From contig JACPFM010000148.1 of the NCBI GenBank assembly GCA_016182965.1, positions 1 to 40,637 of the forward strand: a stretch of DNA of 40,637 nt. Direction: 5' to 3'. The notes beneath the pieces are model-generated. The model saw nothing but the letters and a program-made list of their open reading frames with translations. It was not told the DNA's origin and searched no databases. Positions 8,161 through 18,496 of this stretch are shown piece by piece. The position numbers and the translations under genes were made by a program. Within the stretch, counting starts at the first letter, position 1. Each line of letters starts with the position of its first letter. Origin of the DNA: Deltaproteobacteria bacterium (GTDB lineage Bacteria > Myxococcota_A > Polyangia > Polyangiales > JADJMO01).

Positions 8161-9438
8161 ATGTCGCTCCGCGGCGTGGTCCTGGTCTCGTTCGTCGCGC
8201 TGGGCTGCGCCACCGGCAGCAGCGACGCTCCCCAGGCGACGCCGGGCTTCGACACGGGCCCGGGCGTCGACGGCGACGCGACGGTCGAGAACGACGCGAG
8301 CGACGAGGGCGTGCCCGACGACGTGTCGATGACGCTGGACTCCGCGCCGGGCGATTCGCCGCCGCTCGACCCCGACGCCGCCTGTGCCACCGCGACCGAG
8401 GTCGCCAAGACGGAGCTCCTGCCGGTCGACATCATCTGGATGGTCGACAACTCGTCGAGCATGGAGCCGGCGGTCACCGAGTTGAAAGCGGGGCTGAACG
8501 CCTTCGCCGCGCTCATCGGCGGCAAGAGCCTCGACTACAAAGTCATCATGCTCGCCCTGCGGAGCAAGACGAGCCCGATCACCATCTCGGGCTCGATTCG
8601 CTGGCCGGTGTGCATCCCTCCGCCGCTCGCGGGCGACGACAACTGCGGCAACGGCCCGCGCTTCTTCCACGCCGCCGTCGACGTCAAGAGCACGCAGCCG
8701 CTCGAGCAGTTCATCGGCACGCTCGATCAGACGGAAGGCTACAAGGCCGGCCAGGAGCGCGGCTCCGAGCCGTGGAAGGCGCAGCTCCGCCCGACGGCGA
8801 CGCGCACCATCGTCCTGGTCACCGACCACGACTCGCGCTTCTCGGCCACCGATTTCGAGACGTTCGCGGGCGGCAAGAACCCGTTCAACTCCCTCACGTT
8901 GCCGCCCGGCATCCTGCACCCCTCGCGCGCAGGCATGTTCGCCGGGTACGTGTTCGCGGCGCTCTACGGGTACGGCTCCGAGACCGATCCCTCGGTGATG
9001 TGCATGTACCCCGACGGCAGGTACCCGCCGGCTTCGGGCACCGTCTACACGACGCTCGTGAAGAAGACCGGCGGCCCGCGCGCCAAGCTGTGCGACGGCA
9101 AGGCGGCGTGGGGGCCGTTCTTCGACGCGGTCGCCAGCGCGGTGACCAAGACCGCGAAGCTGAGCTGCGAGGTGACCATCCCGCTGCCGTCGACCGGCAC
9201 GCTCGATCCGACGAAGGTGAACGTGCACATCGAGGGGGCGAGCGGCACGACGCTCGTGCCCAAGGTCTCGGGCGCGGCCGCGTGCGGCAGCGGCCCCGGC
9301 TGGTACTACGACGACGACTTCGCGCCGAAGAAGATCTTCCTCTGCCCGGCGTCGTGCGATCTCGCGAACTCTGCGGTCGGCGTCGACAAGCCGGGGAAGA
9401 TCAGTTTGCAGTTCGGGTGCAAGACCGAGATTCGGTAG
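8161..9438 (+). CDS. VWA-domain lipoprotein
   Basis: The 425-residue product has a lipoprotein signal peptide with lipobox ALGC (Cys16), an Asp-rich linker to about residue 75, and a von Willebrand factor A domain from about residue 85. The metal-ion-dependent adhesion site is intact in the first strand (Asp96, Ser98, Ser100 in MVDNSSSM). A later strand-turn TIVLVTDHDSR gives the further metal-site Asp. The region around residues 130-300 contains a large Cys-bearing insertion. Proteins of this type in Polyangia are envelope-exposed and may mediate metal-dependent adhesion; the ligand is unknown. AGGAG at 8149-8153 is a well-placed ribosome-binding site for the ATG. Confidence 0.85.
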   Translation: MSLRGVVLVSFVALGCATGSSDAPQATPGFDTGPGVDGDATVENDASDEGVPDDVSMTLDSAPGDSPPLDPDAACATATEVAKTELLPVDIIWMVDNSSSMEPAVTELKAGLNAFAALIGGKSLDYKVIMLALRSKTSPITISGSIRWPVCIPPPLAGDDNCGNGPRFFHAAVDVKSTQPLEQFIGTLDQTEGYKAGQERGSEPWKAQLRPTATRTIVLVTDHDSRFSATDFETFAGGKNPFNSLTLPPGILHPSRAGMFAGYVFAALYGYGSETDPSVMCMYPDGRYPPASGTVYTTLVKKTGGPRAKLCDGKAAWGPFFDAVASAVTKTAKLSCEVTIPLPSTGTLDPTKVNVHIEGASGTTLVPKVSGAAACGSGPGWYYDDDFAPKKIFLCPASCDLANSAVGVDKPGKISLQFGCKTEIR

Positions 9439-9439
9439 C

Positions 9440-9684
9440 TGCTGCTCCCCGATACGGAGAAGCTGGTGCAGCTCCCGGAAGGGAGAAGCTCGATCGCCGC
9501 GTGGGCAGCTCCCGGAAGGGGAGAAGCTCGATCGCGCCGCGTTGGCAGCTCCCGGCTCGGGAGAAGCTCGATCGCCGCGTTGGCAGCTCCCGGCTCGGGA
9601 GAAGCGCGATCGCCGCGGGGCAGCTCCCGGAATGGAGAAGATCGATCGCAGCGTGGGCAGCTCCCGGATAGGGAGAAGCTCGTA
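9440..9684. repeat. Tandem array 1: seven units of 37-40 bp, each with a hairpin
   Basis: Immediately after the VWA lipoprotein stop there are seven copies of a unit beginning GCAGCTCCC (at 9468, 9505, 9545, 9583, 9620 and 9657, with a degenerate first copy near 9440). Each unit contains an inverted repeat of the type CTCCCG-nnn-CGGGAG followed by AAGCTCGATCGCCGCG. Spacing is 37-40 bp and there is no unique spacer, so it is not a CRISPR. In RNA it would form a row of short GC stems. Confidence 0.9.
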
Positions 9685-9685
9685 T

Positions 9686-9872
9686 CCCCAGCCTGAAGGC
9701 TGGGGCAGGAGACTGATAGCCGAAGCCCGCCGTCCGGCGGGCTCCTCTCGCAGCGCGGTTGCATGAGGCAATTGCTTCTCGCCCATGCGCGCCGTGCGGC
9801 AATTGCGGACTCGGAGCCCGCCGCCGGCGGGCTTCGGTCGAAACGAACCCTGCCCCAGCCTTCAGGCTGGGG
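9686..9872. repeat. 187-bp composite palindromic element (REP/MITE-like)
   Basis: The element is bounded on each side by a perfect-arm palindrome: CCCCAGCCTGAAGGCTGGGG at 9686-9705 and its reverse complement at 9853-9872. Nested inside are a second pair of palindromes (AGCCCGCCG..CGGCGGGCT types, near 9725-9752 and 9817-9835) and two GCAATTGC blocks near the centre. Left and right halves are reverse complements in the same order, so the whole element is an imperfect long inverted repeat. It encodes no protein. The architecture is that of REP/BIME or MITE elements moved in trans; no transposase is nearby. Confidence 0.8.
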
Positions 9873-9880
9873 ATCCCAAC

Positions 9881-10203
9881 TCCTCCCGAAACGGGGTTGG
9901 TGTCTTCCCGAACCGGGTTGGTGTCTTCCCGAACCGGGTTGGTGTTTTCCCGAACCGGGGTTGGTGTCTTCCCGCACCGGGGTTGGTGTCTTCCCGCACC
10001 GGGGTTGGTGTCTTCCCGAACCGTTGGTGTCTTCCCGAACCGGGTTGGTGTCTTCCCGAACCGGGTTGGTGTCTTCCCGCACCGGGGTTGGTGTCTTCCC
10101 GCACCGGGTTGGTGTCTTCCCGAACCGGGTTGGTGTCTTCCCGAACCGGGTTCCGAACTCTTCCCGAACCGGGTTCCGAACTCTTCCCGAACCGGGGTTG
10201 GTG
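9881..10203. repeat. Tandem array 2: about 14 units of 21-22 bp
   Basis: About fourteen copies of a unit containing TGTCTTCCCGAACCGGGTT run to within six bases of the tex stop codon. Units differ mainly at AACC/CACC and in having three or four G after CC; one copy is shortened (CGTTGG) and the last ones read TTCCGAACTCTTCCCG. Each has a small CCCG-AAC-CGGG stem. Because the unit is a multiple of three, all frames stay open and produce repetitive spurious reading frames on both strands, which should not be annotated as genes. Confidence 0.9.
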
Positions 10204-10208
10204 CGGCG

Positions 10209-12512
<2,304 letters not shown>

Positions 12513-12717
12513 CGGATCTCGCAGGTGTTTCGGAACGACGGGTCGGAGGCCACACGGCGAGCATGGGCTCGACGCGGACCTCGCGTGCAAACGGGCGCCG
12601 CCTCCGCGGGGCGCCGACGACGATGGGTGTACCGCCGATCCTGGACGCGTGTCCAGCCCCCTTTTCCGGCGGTTGGAGCCGCCCGTCGCCCATGCCGCGG
12701 CGGGTGCTCGAGAGCTG

Positions 12718-13191
12718 TCAGGACGCCTCGCCCCCGGGACCCCGCGGTCCGATCTCCGTCTCGAACAGGTCATAGCGCGCCCGCACCATGCCGAGCGCCC
12801 GGTAGGTCGCCTGCGCGCGCGCGTTGCCGCGGTCGACGTAGAGCTTCACCGCGAGCACCCCCTCTTTGCGCGCGTCCTCCAGGACGCGCGCGTACAGCGC
12901 GCGGAACATCCCCCGACGCCTCGTGTCGGGCTCGATCCAGACGGATTGAATCCACCAGTACCAACCATCGCGCCAATCGCTCCACTCGCGCGTGATGAGC
13001 AGCTGCCCGACGACCGCGCCGCCCACCTCGGCGAGCAGGTAGCGCCCGCGAGACGGATCCTCGAGCGCCGCCCGCACGCCGCAGAGCGCGCGCTCCAGAT
13101 CGAGAGAGAGGCCCTCGGTCTCTCTCGCCAGTGCAACGTTTGCACGGGCGACGGTCTCGAGGTCGCGTGGATCGGCCGGACGGATGCGCAT
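12718..13191 (-). CDS. GNAT-family N-acetyltransferase
   Basis: The 157-residue protein is a typical stand-alone GNAT enzyme that transfers an acetyl group from acetyl-CoA to an amine. Visible features are the N-terminal IRPADPRDLETVARAN strand-helix, the strand YLLAEVGGAVVGQLLI, the acetyl-CoA loop TRRRGMFRALYARVL, and the late NARAQATYRALGMVRARYDLFE segment, which is motif B of the family. The substrate is unknown. The ATG at 13191 is chosen over a TTG at 13209 because it starts the first conserved strand. The 205-base gap towards tex holds no recognisable feature. Confidence 0.85.
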   Translation of the reverse strand: MRIRPADPRDLETVARANVALARETEGLSLDLERALCGVRAALEDPSRGRYLLAEVGGAVVGQLLITREWSDWRDGWYWWIQSVWIEPDTRRRGMFRALYARVLEDARKEGVLAVKLYVDRGNARAQATYRALGMVRARYDLFETEIGPRGPGGEAS

Positions 13192-13302
13192 CGGAGGGGA
13201 GGCTAACAAACTTGTCCGCCCGGCACGGATGGCGCATCGGTCGCGCCCTCATGTCGAACAAGGAGGCGGCCGAGATCGAGAAGGAGTGACGTCTCGGCGG
13301 GG

Positions 13303-13320
13303 CGCGGCCTTCGGGCCGCG
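13303..13320. terminator. UUCG-tetraloop hairpin after a short gene-tail-like frame
   Basis: CGCGGCC-TTCG-GGCCGCG is a perfect 7-bp GC stem with a UUCG tetraloop, followed by TTCCCC. It lies 13 bases after the TGA (13287-13289) of a short plus-strand frame whose tail reads MSNKEAAEIEKE (ATG at 13251). The pair looks like the end of a lost plus-strand gene with its terminator, or a tiny gene. No T-run is present, so termination is inferred from shape only. Confidence 0.45.
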
Positions 13321-13365
13321 TTCCCCGCTCGGTCTCGCCTGGTCGGGACGCGAGCGTGTCCCACC

Positions 13366-16300
13366 GTGGCCGGCTATGATCGCGAGGCGATGGAGGAGGG
13401 CGCGCTCGTCGATCGGCGGTTCGAGGTCGAGGGCCTCGCGCGCGCCGGCGGAATGGGGTCGGTCTTCCGCGCCCGCGACCGCGAGAGCGGCGAGCGGGTC
13501 GCCCTGAAGATCGCACACCCCATCGCGCAGCAGCACGCCGAGCGGTTCGCGCGGGAGGCATCCGTCCTTGCCGAGCTGCGCCACCCGGGCATCGTGCGCT
13601 ACGTCGCGCACGGCCGCACCGAGGCCGGCGAGATGTACCTCGCGATGGAGTGGCTCGAGGGAGAGGACCTCGCGCAGCGCCTGGCGCACGAGGGGCTCGG
13701 CGTCGACGACAGCGTCAAGCTGGTCACGCGCATCGGCGAGACGCTCGCCGCCGCCCACGAGCGCGGGGTGGTGCACCGCGACCTGAAGCCGAGCAACCTG
13801 TTCCTGCCCGAGGGCGACGTCGCGCGGGCCAAGCTGCTCGACTTCGGCATCGTGCGGGTGATCGCCGACGACGATCGCTCCACCCAGACGGGCATGGTGC
13901 TCGGGACGATCGGCTACATGGCGCCCGAGCAGGCGCGCGGTTCGCCCGACGTCGACGCGCGCGCCGACGTCTTCGCGCTCGGCTGCGTGCTGTTCGAGTG
14001 CCTCACCGGCCGGCCGGCGTTCACCGGCCGCGACGTGCTCGCGGTGCAGGCGAAGATCCTCCTCGAGGAGGCGCCGCGCGTCGACGAGCTGCGCGACGAC
14101 GTGCCGACGGCGCTCTGCGATCTCGTGGCGCGGATGCTCGCGAAGGACCCCGAGCGCCGGCCGCCGAACGCCAACGCGCTCGTCGAGGCCCTGCGCGAGA
14201 TCGCCAAAGGGCACGGCACCCTCCGGCCGCAGGCGAGCGAGCGCCGCCCCGGGCTCACCACCGGAGAGCAGCGGCTGCTGTGCGTGATCCTGCTCTCGCC
14301 GTCGCGCCCGACTCCGCCGGTGCACGCGGCCGCGCCCACGCTCGCCTCCGACACGTTCGGCGCCTCGATCTCGGTGCTGCGCGCCGCCGCGAAGCCGTTC
14401 GGCGGGCGCGTCGAGGTGCTCGCCGACGGCTCGGTGGTGGTGACCCTCGAGGGCACCTCCGCGGCGACCGATCAGGCCGCGCGCGCGGCGCGCTGCGCCC
14501 TCGCGCTGCGCGCGGTGGTGCCCGACGTCCCGATCGCCATCGCCACGGGTCGCGGCGACGCGAGCTCGCGGTTCCCGTTCGGCGAGGTCATCGATCGCGC
14601 GGTGCACGTGCTGCGCGTCGCCGAGGCGCGCACCGGGGCGAACGGCCAGGCTCCGATCGAGGTCGACGAGCTCACCGCCGGGCTCCTCGACGCGCGCTTC
14701 GACGTGCGCCTGCGCGGGGCGGGCTCCTCGCGGAGCGCCGAGCTCGTCGCCGTCCGCGACGGCTCGCCGGCCGCGCGCACCCTCCTCGGCAAGCCGACCC
14801 CGTTCGTCGGTCGCACGCGCGAGCTCGGGATGCTCGAGGCGATCTTCGACGAGTGCGTCGCCGAGGGCCTCGCGCAGGCGGTGCTCGTCGAGGCGCCGGC
14901 GGGCGTCGGCAAGACGCGCCTCGCGTTCGAGCTGGTCCAGCGCCTGCTCGCGCGCGACCAGTCGATCGCCGTGTGGACCGGGCGCGGCGATCCGATGAGC
15001 GTCGGCTCGCCGTTCGGGCTCGTCCGGCAGGCGGTGCGCGGCGCGCTCGGGATCGATCCGGGCGACGCGCTGCCCCTCAAGCAGGCCAAGCTGCGGGCGC
15101 GCCTGTCGCGGCGCGCCGAGGGGCGCACGCTGGAGCGTCTCCTCGAGTTCGTCGGCGAGCTGCTCGACGTGCCCACGCCGCACGACCCCGGCCTGCAGCT
15201 CCGCGCGGCGCGGCAGGAGCCGGTCCTGATGGGCGATCAGATGCGCCGCGCGTTCGAGGACTGGCTCTCGCTCGAGTGCGAAGCCCGCCCGGTGCTGCTG
15301 GTGCTCGAGGATCTGCACTGGGGCGATCTGCCGAGCGTGCAGTTCGTCGACGGCGCGCTGCGGCAGCTCGATCAGGTGCTGTCGGGCAAGCCGTTCATGG
15401 TCCTCGCGCTGGCCCGCCCCGAGGTCCACGGGCTGTTCCCCGGGCTGTGGTCCGATCGGAAGCTCACGCGGATGGCGCTCGGGGAGCTGACTCGGAAGGC
15501 GAGCGAGCGCCTCGTGCGGCACGTCCTCGGCGACGAGGTCCCCGAGAGCCGCGTCACCCGCATCGTCGAGCACGCCGCGGGCAACGCCTTCTACCTCGAG
15601 GAGGTCATCCGCGCCGAGGCCGATCAGACGCAGGAGCACCTGCCGCCGACCGTCCTGGCGATGGTGCAGGCGCGCCTCGAGGGGCTGCCGCCCGAGGCGC
15701 GGCGCGTGCTGCGCGCGGCCGCGGTGTTCGGCCAGCAGTTCTGGCGCGCGGGCGTGAAGGCCCTGCTGCGCGACCTGACCGAGAGCGAGATCGCCGAGCA
15801 CCTCGACGACCTCGCGCGCCGCGAGCTCGTGGTGCGACGCTCGTCCGACGCTTCGCCGCGCCAGTCGATCCCTCCGCCGGCCTCGTTTCGTCCGGAGGGG
15901 CGTCCCGAGGGTCGCTCGGAGGCGGAGTGGATCTTCCGTCACGCGCTCGTGCGCGAGGCCGCCTACGGCATGCTCGTCGATCGCGATCGGGCGCTCGGCC
16001 ACCGCCTCGCCGCCGAGTGGCTCGAGAAGCAGGAGGCGCAGCTCGAGATCCAGCCCGTGGTCCTCGCCGAGCACTTCGAGCGCGGCGGGTCGCCGGAGCG
16101 CGCGGCGCGGTGGTTCCGTCGCGCGGCCGAGGAGGCGCTCGAGGGAAACGACTTCGACGCGGTGGTCGCCCGCGCCGAGCGCGGGATCGAGTGCGGCAGG
16201 GATCTCGACAGCCTCGGGCCGTTGCGGCTGCTCCAGGCGGAGGGCCATCGCTGGAAGGGGCAGCTGCCCCAGGCCGAACGATTCGCGTACGACGCGCTGC

Positions 16301-17403
16301 AGTCCATCTCGCCCGACGACCTGCGCTGGTACGACGCCGCCGGCGAGCTCGCCGTCTCCGCGAGCCTGCGCGGCTCCAACGAGCGCCTCGTCGAGGTCGG
16401 CGAGCTCTTGCGCACGGTGCCGTTGCGCGCCGACATGCTGGGCGCGCAGATCATCGCCTTCTCGAGGGCGGCGACGTGGCTCATGCTGCTCGGCTACTCG
16501 AAGGAGGCCGCGAGCGACGTGCGCCCACTCGGTCTCGGCGAAGCGCTGTGCGCGCGCATCGACGAGGCGGCGGCGCTCTTGCCCGAGAAGGAGCCCGCGG
16601 TCGTCGCGCGCGTCCATTACACGCAGGCGACGCGCGCGCTCGTCGCGGGCGATCTCGGCGAGTACCTGCGCCTGAGCGAGGCGGCGGCCGCGGAGTTCGA
16701 GCGCGCGGGCATCGTGCGGAGCCTCAACGTGCAGCGCCGCAACATCGGCATCGCGCTCGTCCAGCTCGGGGCCTGGGCCGAGGCCGAGCGCGTGTTCCGG
16801 CTGCTGCTCGAGGAGGCCTCGCGCATGCACATCGGCACGCTCGGCGCCGAGGTCGAGCACTGGCTCGGCGTGGCGCTCGCACGGCAGGGCGATCTCGACG
16901 AGGCGCGCGCCGTCGAGGAGCGGGCCATCTCGCACGCCGTCGGGCACGGCGCGCGTTGGATCGAAGGGGGGGCGCGCGCGTGCCTCGCGTCCATGCTCTT
17001 GCAGTGCGGGCTCCCCGCCGACGCCGAGCGCGAGGCGCGCCGCGCGGTCGACGTGTCCGAGAACAGCCCGGCGGTCCGCGCGTTCGCGCTCGCCGCGCTC
17101 TCGGAGATCTGCCTCGCGCGCGGCGCGGCCGAGGAGGCCCTCGCGGTGTCCGGCGCGTCGATCACGCTGCTGGGGAAGGTCGGCGGGATCGAAGAGGGCG
17201 AGGCGCTCGCGCGCGTGGTGCACGCCGAGGCGCTGCGCGCGCTCGGACGCGACGAAGGCGCGCGCGCCGCGGCGATCGAGGCGCGCGCCCGGCTCCTCGC
17301 GCGCGCGGCGAAGATCGCCGACGTCGAGCTGCGGCGGAGCATGCTCGAGCGCGTCCCCGTGCACGCGCGCACGATGGCGCTGGCCGAGGTGGCTACTTCC
17401 TGA
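13366..17403 (+). CDS. Ser/Thr kinase - degenerate cyclase - AAA ATPase - TPR fusion
   Basis: The 1345-residue protein has four parts. Residues about 18-285 are a Hanks-type kinase with the glycine loop GGMGSVF, Lys48, His137-Arg-Asp139, DFG at 159-161 and APE at 186-188, so it should be active. Residues about 300-468 have the strand/helix order of a class III nucleotide cyclase (GGRVEVLADGSVVVTL, AARCALALRA, VPIAIATG, IDRAVHVLRVAEAR) but lack the first metal-binding Asp. Residues about 485-760 are a STAND/AAA ATPase with Walker A APAGVGKTR (Lys516) and Walker B VLLVLEDLHWGD. The rest is TPR-like helices. This is a large signalling switch of the type common in Myxococcota. The start is uncertain: GTG 13366 or in-frame ATG 13390. 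The 3' end overlaps the converging gene by 11 bases. Confidence 0.92.
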   Translation: MAGYDREAMEEGALVDRRFEVEGLARAGGMGSVFRARDRESGERVALKIAHPIAQQHAERFAREASVLAELRHPGIVRYVAHGRTEAGEMYLAMEWLEGEDLAQRLAHEGLGVDDSVKLVTRIGETLAAAHERGVVHRDLKPSNLFLPEGDVARAKLLDFGIVRVIADDDRSTQTGMVLGTIGYMAPEQARGSPDVDARADVFALGCVLFECLTGRPAFTGRDVLAVQAKILLEEAPRVDELRDDVPTALCDLVARMLAKDPERRPPNANALVEALREIAKGHGTLRPQASERRPGLTTGEQRLLCVILLSPSRPTPPVHAAAPTLASDTFGASISVLRAAAKPFGGRVEVLADGSVVVTLEGTSAATDQAARAARCALALRAVVPDVPIAIATGRGDASSRFPFGEVIDRAVHVLRVAEARTGANGQAPIEVDELTAGLLDARFDVRLRGAGSSRSAELVAVRDGSPAARTLLGKPTPFVGRTRELGMLEAIFDECVAEGLAQAVLVEAPAGVGKTRLAFELVQRLLARDQSIAVWTGRGDPMSVGSPFGLVRQAVRGALGIDPGDALPLKQAKLRARLSRRAEGRTLERLLEFVGELLDVPTPHDPGLQLRAARQEPVLMGDQMRRAFEDWLSLECEARPVLLVLEDLHWGDLPSVQFVDGALRQLDQVLSGKPFMVLALARPEVHGLFPGLWSDRKLTRMALGELTRKASERLVRHVLGDEVPESRVTRIVEHAAGNAFYLEEVIRAEADQTQEHLPPTVLAMVQARLEGLPPEARRVLRAAAVFGQQFWRAGVKALLRDLTESEIAEHLDDLARRELVVRRSSDASPRQSIPPPASFRPEGRPEGRSEAEWIFRHALVREAAYGMLVDRDRALGHRLAAEWLEKQEAQLEIQPVVLAEHFERGGSPERAARWFRRAAEEALEGNDFDAVVARAERGIECGRDLDSLGPLRLLQAEGHRWKGQLPQAERFAYDALQSISPDDLRWYDAAGELAVSASLRGSNERLVEVGELLRTVPLRADMLGAQIIAFSRAATWLMLLGYSKEAASDVRPLGLGEALCARIDEAAALLPEKEPAVVARVHYTQATRALVAGDLGEYLRLSEAAAAEFERAGIVRSLNVQRRNIGIALVQLGAWAEAERVFRLLLEEASRMHIGTLGAEVEHWLGVALARQGDLDEARAVEERAISHAVGHGARWIEGGARACLASMLLQCGLPADAEREARRAVDVSENSPAVRAFALAALSEICLARGAAEEALAVSGASITLLGKVGGIEEGEALARVVHAEALRALGRDEGARAAAIEARARLLARAAKIADVELRRSMLERVPVHARTMALAEVATS

Positions 17404-18496
17404 TCACCCAGGCGAGCTGGGTGATGAACTCGGCGCCCGGCAGGCACTCGCGGAGGCGCGTGGGCGCGTCGGCCTGAGAGCCGTCGGCCTTGACGACCTC
17501 GATGTCCGAGCAGTTCTTGTCGTCGTCGAAGCGCAGATACGCGAGGCGCGTGCCGTCGGGCGACCAGGTCAGGTCGCTGCCGGCCGCGGTCGCGATCTTC
17601 GTCGCGGCCGTGGCGCCGAGCTCGCCGACGTAGAGCGCGCCCTTCTCGAGCGGGTTCGCATACGCGTAGCGCTTGCCGTCGGGCGCGAGCGACGCGCGCG
17701 ACGCGTCCGCCCGGACGAGCGTCGCTTCGCCGCCGGCGGGCAGCCCGGTGCTGACGACGGAGTACTTCGTGGGGGGCGGCGTGACCTTGGTGATCGAGTA
17801 GAGGAGCCGCGCGCCGCCGGGGAGCTGCTGCGGGCCGAGGTGATACTCGCCCTTCAGGTCCGGCGACAGGAAGGTGGTCGCGCTCGTCGCCACGTCGATG
17901 GCGGCGATGCGCCAGCCCTTGTTGACCACGTACCTCTCGCCGTCGATGTCCTCGAAGTGGAAGTCGTAGCGACGGCACACGAAGAGCGTCTTGTCGTCGG
18001 CGGAGAAGGCGTGGCACTCGTCGTTGACGTTGCCCTTCGACAGCGGTGTGATCGACTGAGTGGCGACGTCGTAGAGCCAGGTGTGCTGGATGGCGTCGCC
18101 GATGGCGACCCCGAAGTGCGCCTCCTGATCGGGGTCGAAGGCGGAGAACGCGATCTTGTCGACGCCGTGCGAGACGCCGAACGCCCACACGCGACCGATG
18201 GTGAACACCTTGGTCGCGGAGGACCCGTCGGGCGTCATCGACCACAGCGCGTTGGGCGCGCCGTTCCAGTCGTTGAACAGGATCTGCTCGCCCGCAGGCA
18301 GCGGCGCGACGGGCTTGAACTCGAGGCGTTCGGGCGTCGGGTGCGGCGGCGGCGACGCGTCGACCGGCTCGGCGCCGTCCGGTCCGGCGTCGGTCGGGGC
18401 GACCGGCGCCGGACCATCGTTCGACGAGCCGCAGCCGCAGACGACGGCGCCGCACGACAGCGCCGCGGCGATGACGAGCCGCGCCCGCGCGGTCAC
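17393..18496 (-). CDS. TolB-like beta-propeller lipoprotein
   Basis: The 367-residue product has a lipoprotein signal peptide ending in the lipobox VCGC, an Asp/Pro-rich linker, and then a propeller of repeated strands resembling TolB/WD40-like blades. Examples are ALWSMTPDGSSATKVF, TWSPDGTRLAYLRFDDDKN and ASLAPDGKRYAYANPL, with the SPDG-type turn characteristic of TolB blades. Such periplasmic propellers bind other envelope proteins. The GTG start overlaps the stop of the OmpA-family gene (GTGA), so the two are translationally coupled and may work together at the outer membrane; this is inference from coupling. The gene converges on, and overlaps, the kinase gene. Confidence 0.85.
   Translation of the reverse strand: MTARARLVIAAALSCGAVVCGCGSSNDGPAPVAPTDAGPDGAEPVDASPPPHPTPERLEFKPVAPLPAGEQILFNDWNGAPNALWSMTPDGSSATKVFTIGRVWAFGVSHGVDKIAFSAFDPDQEAHFGVAIGDAIQHTWLYDVATQSITPLSKGNVNDECHAFSADDKTLFVCRRYDFHFEDIDGERYVVNKGWRIAAIDVATSATTFLSPDLKGEYHLGPQQLPGGARLLYSITKVTPPPTKYSVVSTGLPAGGEATLVRADASRASLAPDGKRYAYANPLEKGALYVGELGATAATKIATAAGSDLTWSPDGTRLAYLRFDDDKNCSDIEVVKADGSQADAPTRLRECLPGAEFITQLAWVIRK

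Noticed and set aside
9440..9684. Possible CRISPR array
   Set aside because: Units follow each other with no unique spacers and no cas genes are present.
9686..9705. Rho-independent terminator for the VWA lipoprotein
   Set aside because: The stem is strong, but there is no T-run and the same palindrome recurs at 9853-9872 as the other end of a mobile-type element.
13249..17364. Minus-strand open frame of over 1300 codons
   Set aside because: It is the antisense shadow of the kinase-ATPase gene; its composition (Arg/Ala/His-rich) lacks any domain, whereas the plus frame has all kinase and Walker motifs.
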